NCBI GenBank assembly: GCA_964058805.1
Contig: CAXKVV010000781.1
Location: 1 to 32,830 of the forward strand
Reading direction: 5' to 3'
Source: Schoenoplectus triqueter
Taxonomy: Eukaryota > Streptophyta > Magnoliopsida > Poales > Cyperaceae
Length of the DNA: 32,830 nucleotides
Shown here: positions 30,529-32,830 of the stretch, piece after piece
Layout: every line of letters starts with the position of its first letter
Numbering within the stretch: the stretch's first letter is position 1
Program-made: the position numbers and the translations under genes
The notes under the pieces: generated by a model
Told to the model about the DNA's origin: nothing
The model's database searches: none
Seen by the model: the letters and a program-made list of their open reading frames with translations, nothing else

Positions 30529-30999
30529 AACGAAGATTGGAAATTCTAAGAGGAAATGTGACTGACAGGAATTGTAAAAGCTGAACTTCTGTTTTTGCTT
30601 AATCTGTGTTGTGATTGTTTTTGAACTTAGATCTTTAAAATAGCTGAGTTGTGGCTTTGTTATATTAGTTCTTTTAAATGTCTAAGATACCAGGCTGTGG
30701 TATCATGAACAATTTGTTTCTTAATGAAACAGGTGGTATAAACACTACTTTCAAAAAAAAGTTTCTTAATTTTGAAAATGACTTGTTTTTTCTTTTTCCT
30801 CTTTTATGGTGTAAGAAGATGAATGGACTTGGGTCCAGTTGGATTATAGAAGTCTTCTGAAGTTTTCATATATTAAGAATGCAACCATTTATTGTATAAA
30901 TTGTGAAAATGTTGCTTTGTTTAAGGTTTTGCAGATTTGTTTTTTTTTATTAAGCAAACAATTTGATTAGTTTCAGTTTAGTCTTTATTGAACTGACAT
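30529..30999. other. AT-rich DNA, no gene seen
   Basis: T-rich sequence with no supported coding region on either strand. It could be the 3' UTR of the weak candidate gene to the left. Confidence 0.35.
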
Positions 31000-31015
31000 G
31001 AGATTTAGTAAATGT

Positions 31016-31152
31016 TTTTTTTTATCGGAAAGATAAGAATTAAATCTCTTAAATTTCATAATTGTCCATAAAGACCCTCATCCGGGTTTCGAACCCATGA
31101 CCTCTCACACAGAGGATGTTGCCTTTTGCCACTAGATCAAAGGCTGGTTCTC
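31016..31152 (-). mobile_element. tRNA-derived SINE, 137 bp, with a perfect 16-bp target duplication
   Basis: On the minus strand, 31152 to 31016 shows a pol III A-box-like TGATCTAGTGG and a B-box GGTTCGAAACC at tRNA-like spacing, and it ends in an A-tail (T-run at 31015-31023 on +). GAGATTTAGTAAATGT lies at 31000-31015 and again at 31153-31168, a perfect target-site duplication, so the copy is young. The family is not assigned. Confidence 0.92.
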
Positions 31153-31168
31153 GAGATTTAGTAAATGT

Positions 31169-32574
31169 GAAACATGTGAACCTATATGTTATAAATTAGC
31201 TTCTAATTGAAGACAGTCTTTGATTTTGTCCATATGCAAAGCTAGTATTTTGTCAATATGCAAAGCTCATTTAGTAAACTGTGATTTTAATCGGAACTGG
31301 GATTGGATTGAATAAAATTTATAAAGACGATCTGAAGTTGGACATGGACTTTCACTATCTATCTATATTTACAACTTGGAGGGAAAAAAAAAGAACTAAT
31401 TTATCCACTCACTGTTGTTCCTTCCCAATTTTTGGTGGAGCTCCCCTGTTTCTTCCTCTTCATCTGCTCTGATAATCTGGGTGCCATTATTAGGGGTGCA
31501 GATAATTTTTTATTTTATCTGTATATAACTATAAAATTGCTCCGATTGCTAAGTTCTTGTTGAATTGTTCATATCTATTTGATCAGATGATTATGTATGT
31601 AATTATGTTATAGTATTAACATTTTTCAAATTCAAATGACAAAGATGTGAGAGTTGCAAAGTAATATTTCTTATTATTATCTGAAACTAATTACTAAGTT
31701 TTCTCTTATAAAATGTGGTGTTCTTAAGCATTGCTCTTAAACAATTTTGGGTGGAGTATTCTATCCACAATTGTAATAAAAGTATCATTAGGAACGGCGT
31801 GATTTTGCGCGTCAAATGTTCTCGAGACAAAGCAAAAGGACATCTTATAATTTTTCTAGATTATATATGTAATGAACTGCCAAAAAAAATAATTTAATGC
31901 TAAAAAAATACTGATTGATGCCAAATACATCATATTCCAGCTAGATGGCTCTCATCTGTTTTGGAACTTCTAATAATAAACTAGTTTTTTTTCTATTGTG
32001 CATTAATTAATTTCTTATTATAGAGTTGACATTCAGCAAGTGTAGTACACAACTGAAGTACAACCTCAAGCATGTACTTCTCCCTCCCAATTTTACTGAA
32101 CAACATATTGGCAAGTCAATGAAAGAGAAATCCTGCATATTTTTTTCCTTTCAAACCAAAAGTTTCTCATAATTTTGAACTTGTGGATTATGCTAATGAT
32201 TGTATAATTATCTTACCATTTGTTTGTTTCAGACGTCCAAGGAATAGGGACCTCTAAAACAGTTGACTTCTAAGAACTTCTCTGTGTTAATAAGGAGAGA
32301 ATTTAATGGAAATTTTTAAAAAGTGTGTTCATTGATCATTTTAAAATAACTAACCTAAACATAGATTTGTCTTTCTGAAGAAATAATGATATATACACGT
32401 CATGGGAGCAGTTGAGCATAATAATCTAAACGATTACCAAACAGGAAATTTTGTAGTAAGAGCAATTTCCGCTTTTATTTCCCTTGCATAGAGAATTGTT
32501 AGTTGGTCTGCAATAATAAAGTCACTTAACCACATAGGTGGCATTGATCTGTGATTTTGGATTGAGTTTCATTT
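31169..32574. other. Intergenic DNA, no gene seen
   Basis: AT-rich, with only short chance reading frames that show no family features. I found no repeat with clear ends. Confidence 0.45.
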
Positions 32575-32626
32575 CTAGCCTATCTCAATTTATTTGAAAC
32601 TAAAGTCTTTGTTGTTGTTGTTGTTA
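32575..32626 (+). repeat. SINE 3' tail (Au/TS-like) ending in (GTT)n
   Basis: The segment AGCCTATCTCAATTTATTTG followed by AAACTAAAGTCTTTGTTGTTG resembles the 3' end of plant Au/TS-type SINEs, which as I recall reads CCCAACTTG..TGGGACTAAGGCTTTGTTGTTG. The GTT run spans 32611-32625. No B-box is visible upstream, so the copy is 5'-truncated or decayed. Confidence 0.45.
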
Positions 32627-32830
32627 TTTGATAAAAGTGGTAGAAATACCACTGGTTTTATTGAAACCATATGGAAATCACAGTCTGAAAGAAAGCAAAT
32701 ACCACACAGTTGGTATTTACTCATTTCCATGTTTACATGTTGTTGTTGTTGATCTTTTTTTTATTCAGTTATTACTAATTCTTTTTGTAAGTTCAAGTGC
32801 CAAAAGATAGATGAGCTTTTGGAAAGTACA

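Noticed and set aside
31070..31152. Genuine tRNA gene on the minus strand
   Set aside because: The boxes are tRNA-like, but no cloverleaf acceptor stem forms, and the A-tail plus target duplication show a SINE.

Overview
This is a plant nuclear window, most likely from a eudicot. The genes have many short exons with AT-rich introns and GT-AG splice sites. The protein families are plant-type (FAR1-related factor, intronless EXO70, plant integrin-linked-kinase-like kinase), and the intergenic DNA holds LTR elements, tRNA-derived SINEs and MITEs. No species can be named from sequence alone.

Layout: (1) 1-2900, the 3' half of an ILK-family protein kinase gene on +, eight exons ending at 2339, with degenerate catalytic motifs. 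(2) 2900-5700, AT-rich intergenic DNA with a 390-bp foldback element at 3994-4383. (3) 5700-14700, a complete LETM1 gene on + (14 coding exons, 745 aa by my splicing). Intron 9 carries a small non-autonomous LTR retrotransposon (10320-12295) with fragments of two host genes, phosphoglycerate dehydrogenase and complex I NDUFB7. Intron 13 carries a 246-bp solo LTR and intron 8 a probable SINE. (4) 14700-19200, intergenic, with a 1.4-kb solo LTR at 16177-17582. (5) 19439-21859, a 206-aa SR/K-rich NST1-like gene on +, whose intron 1 holds a 407-bp Mutator-type MITE built from nested palindromes. (6) 26714-22680 on -, a complete FAR1-RELATED SEQUENCE gene (domesticated MULE transposase), tail-to-tail with the previous gene. 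(7) 29384-27534 on -, an intronless EXO70 exocyst gene. (8) 29400-32830, mostly gene-poor, with a SINE at 31016-31152 that has a perfect 16-bp target duplication, a second SINE-like tail, and one weak candidate small gene.

The genes do not form a pathway. LETM1 acts in the inner mitochondrial membrane, EXO70 in exocytosis, and the FRS and NST1-like proteins in the nucleus. From memory, the order ILK-like / LETM1 / NST1-like resembles Arabidopsis chromosome 3 around At3g59800-At3g59830, so the left half is probably an ancestral syntenic block. The most unusual features are the host-gene-capturing LTR element, the palindrome-tandem MITE and the double loss of kinase catalytic motifs. I did not find a wholly new multi-gene system.
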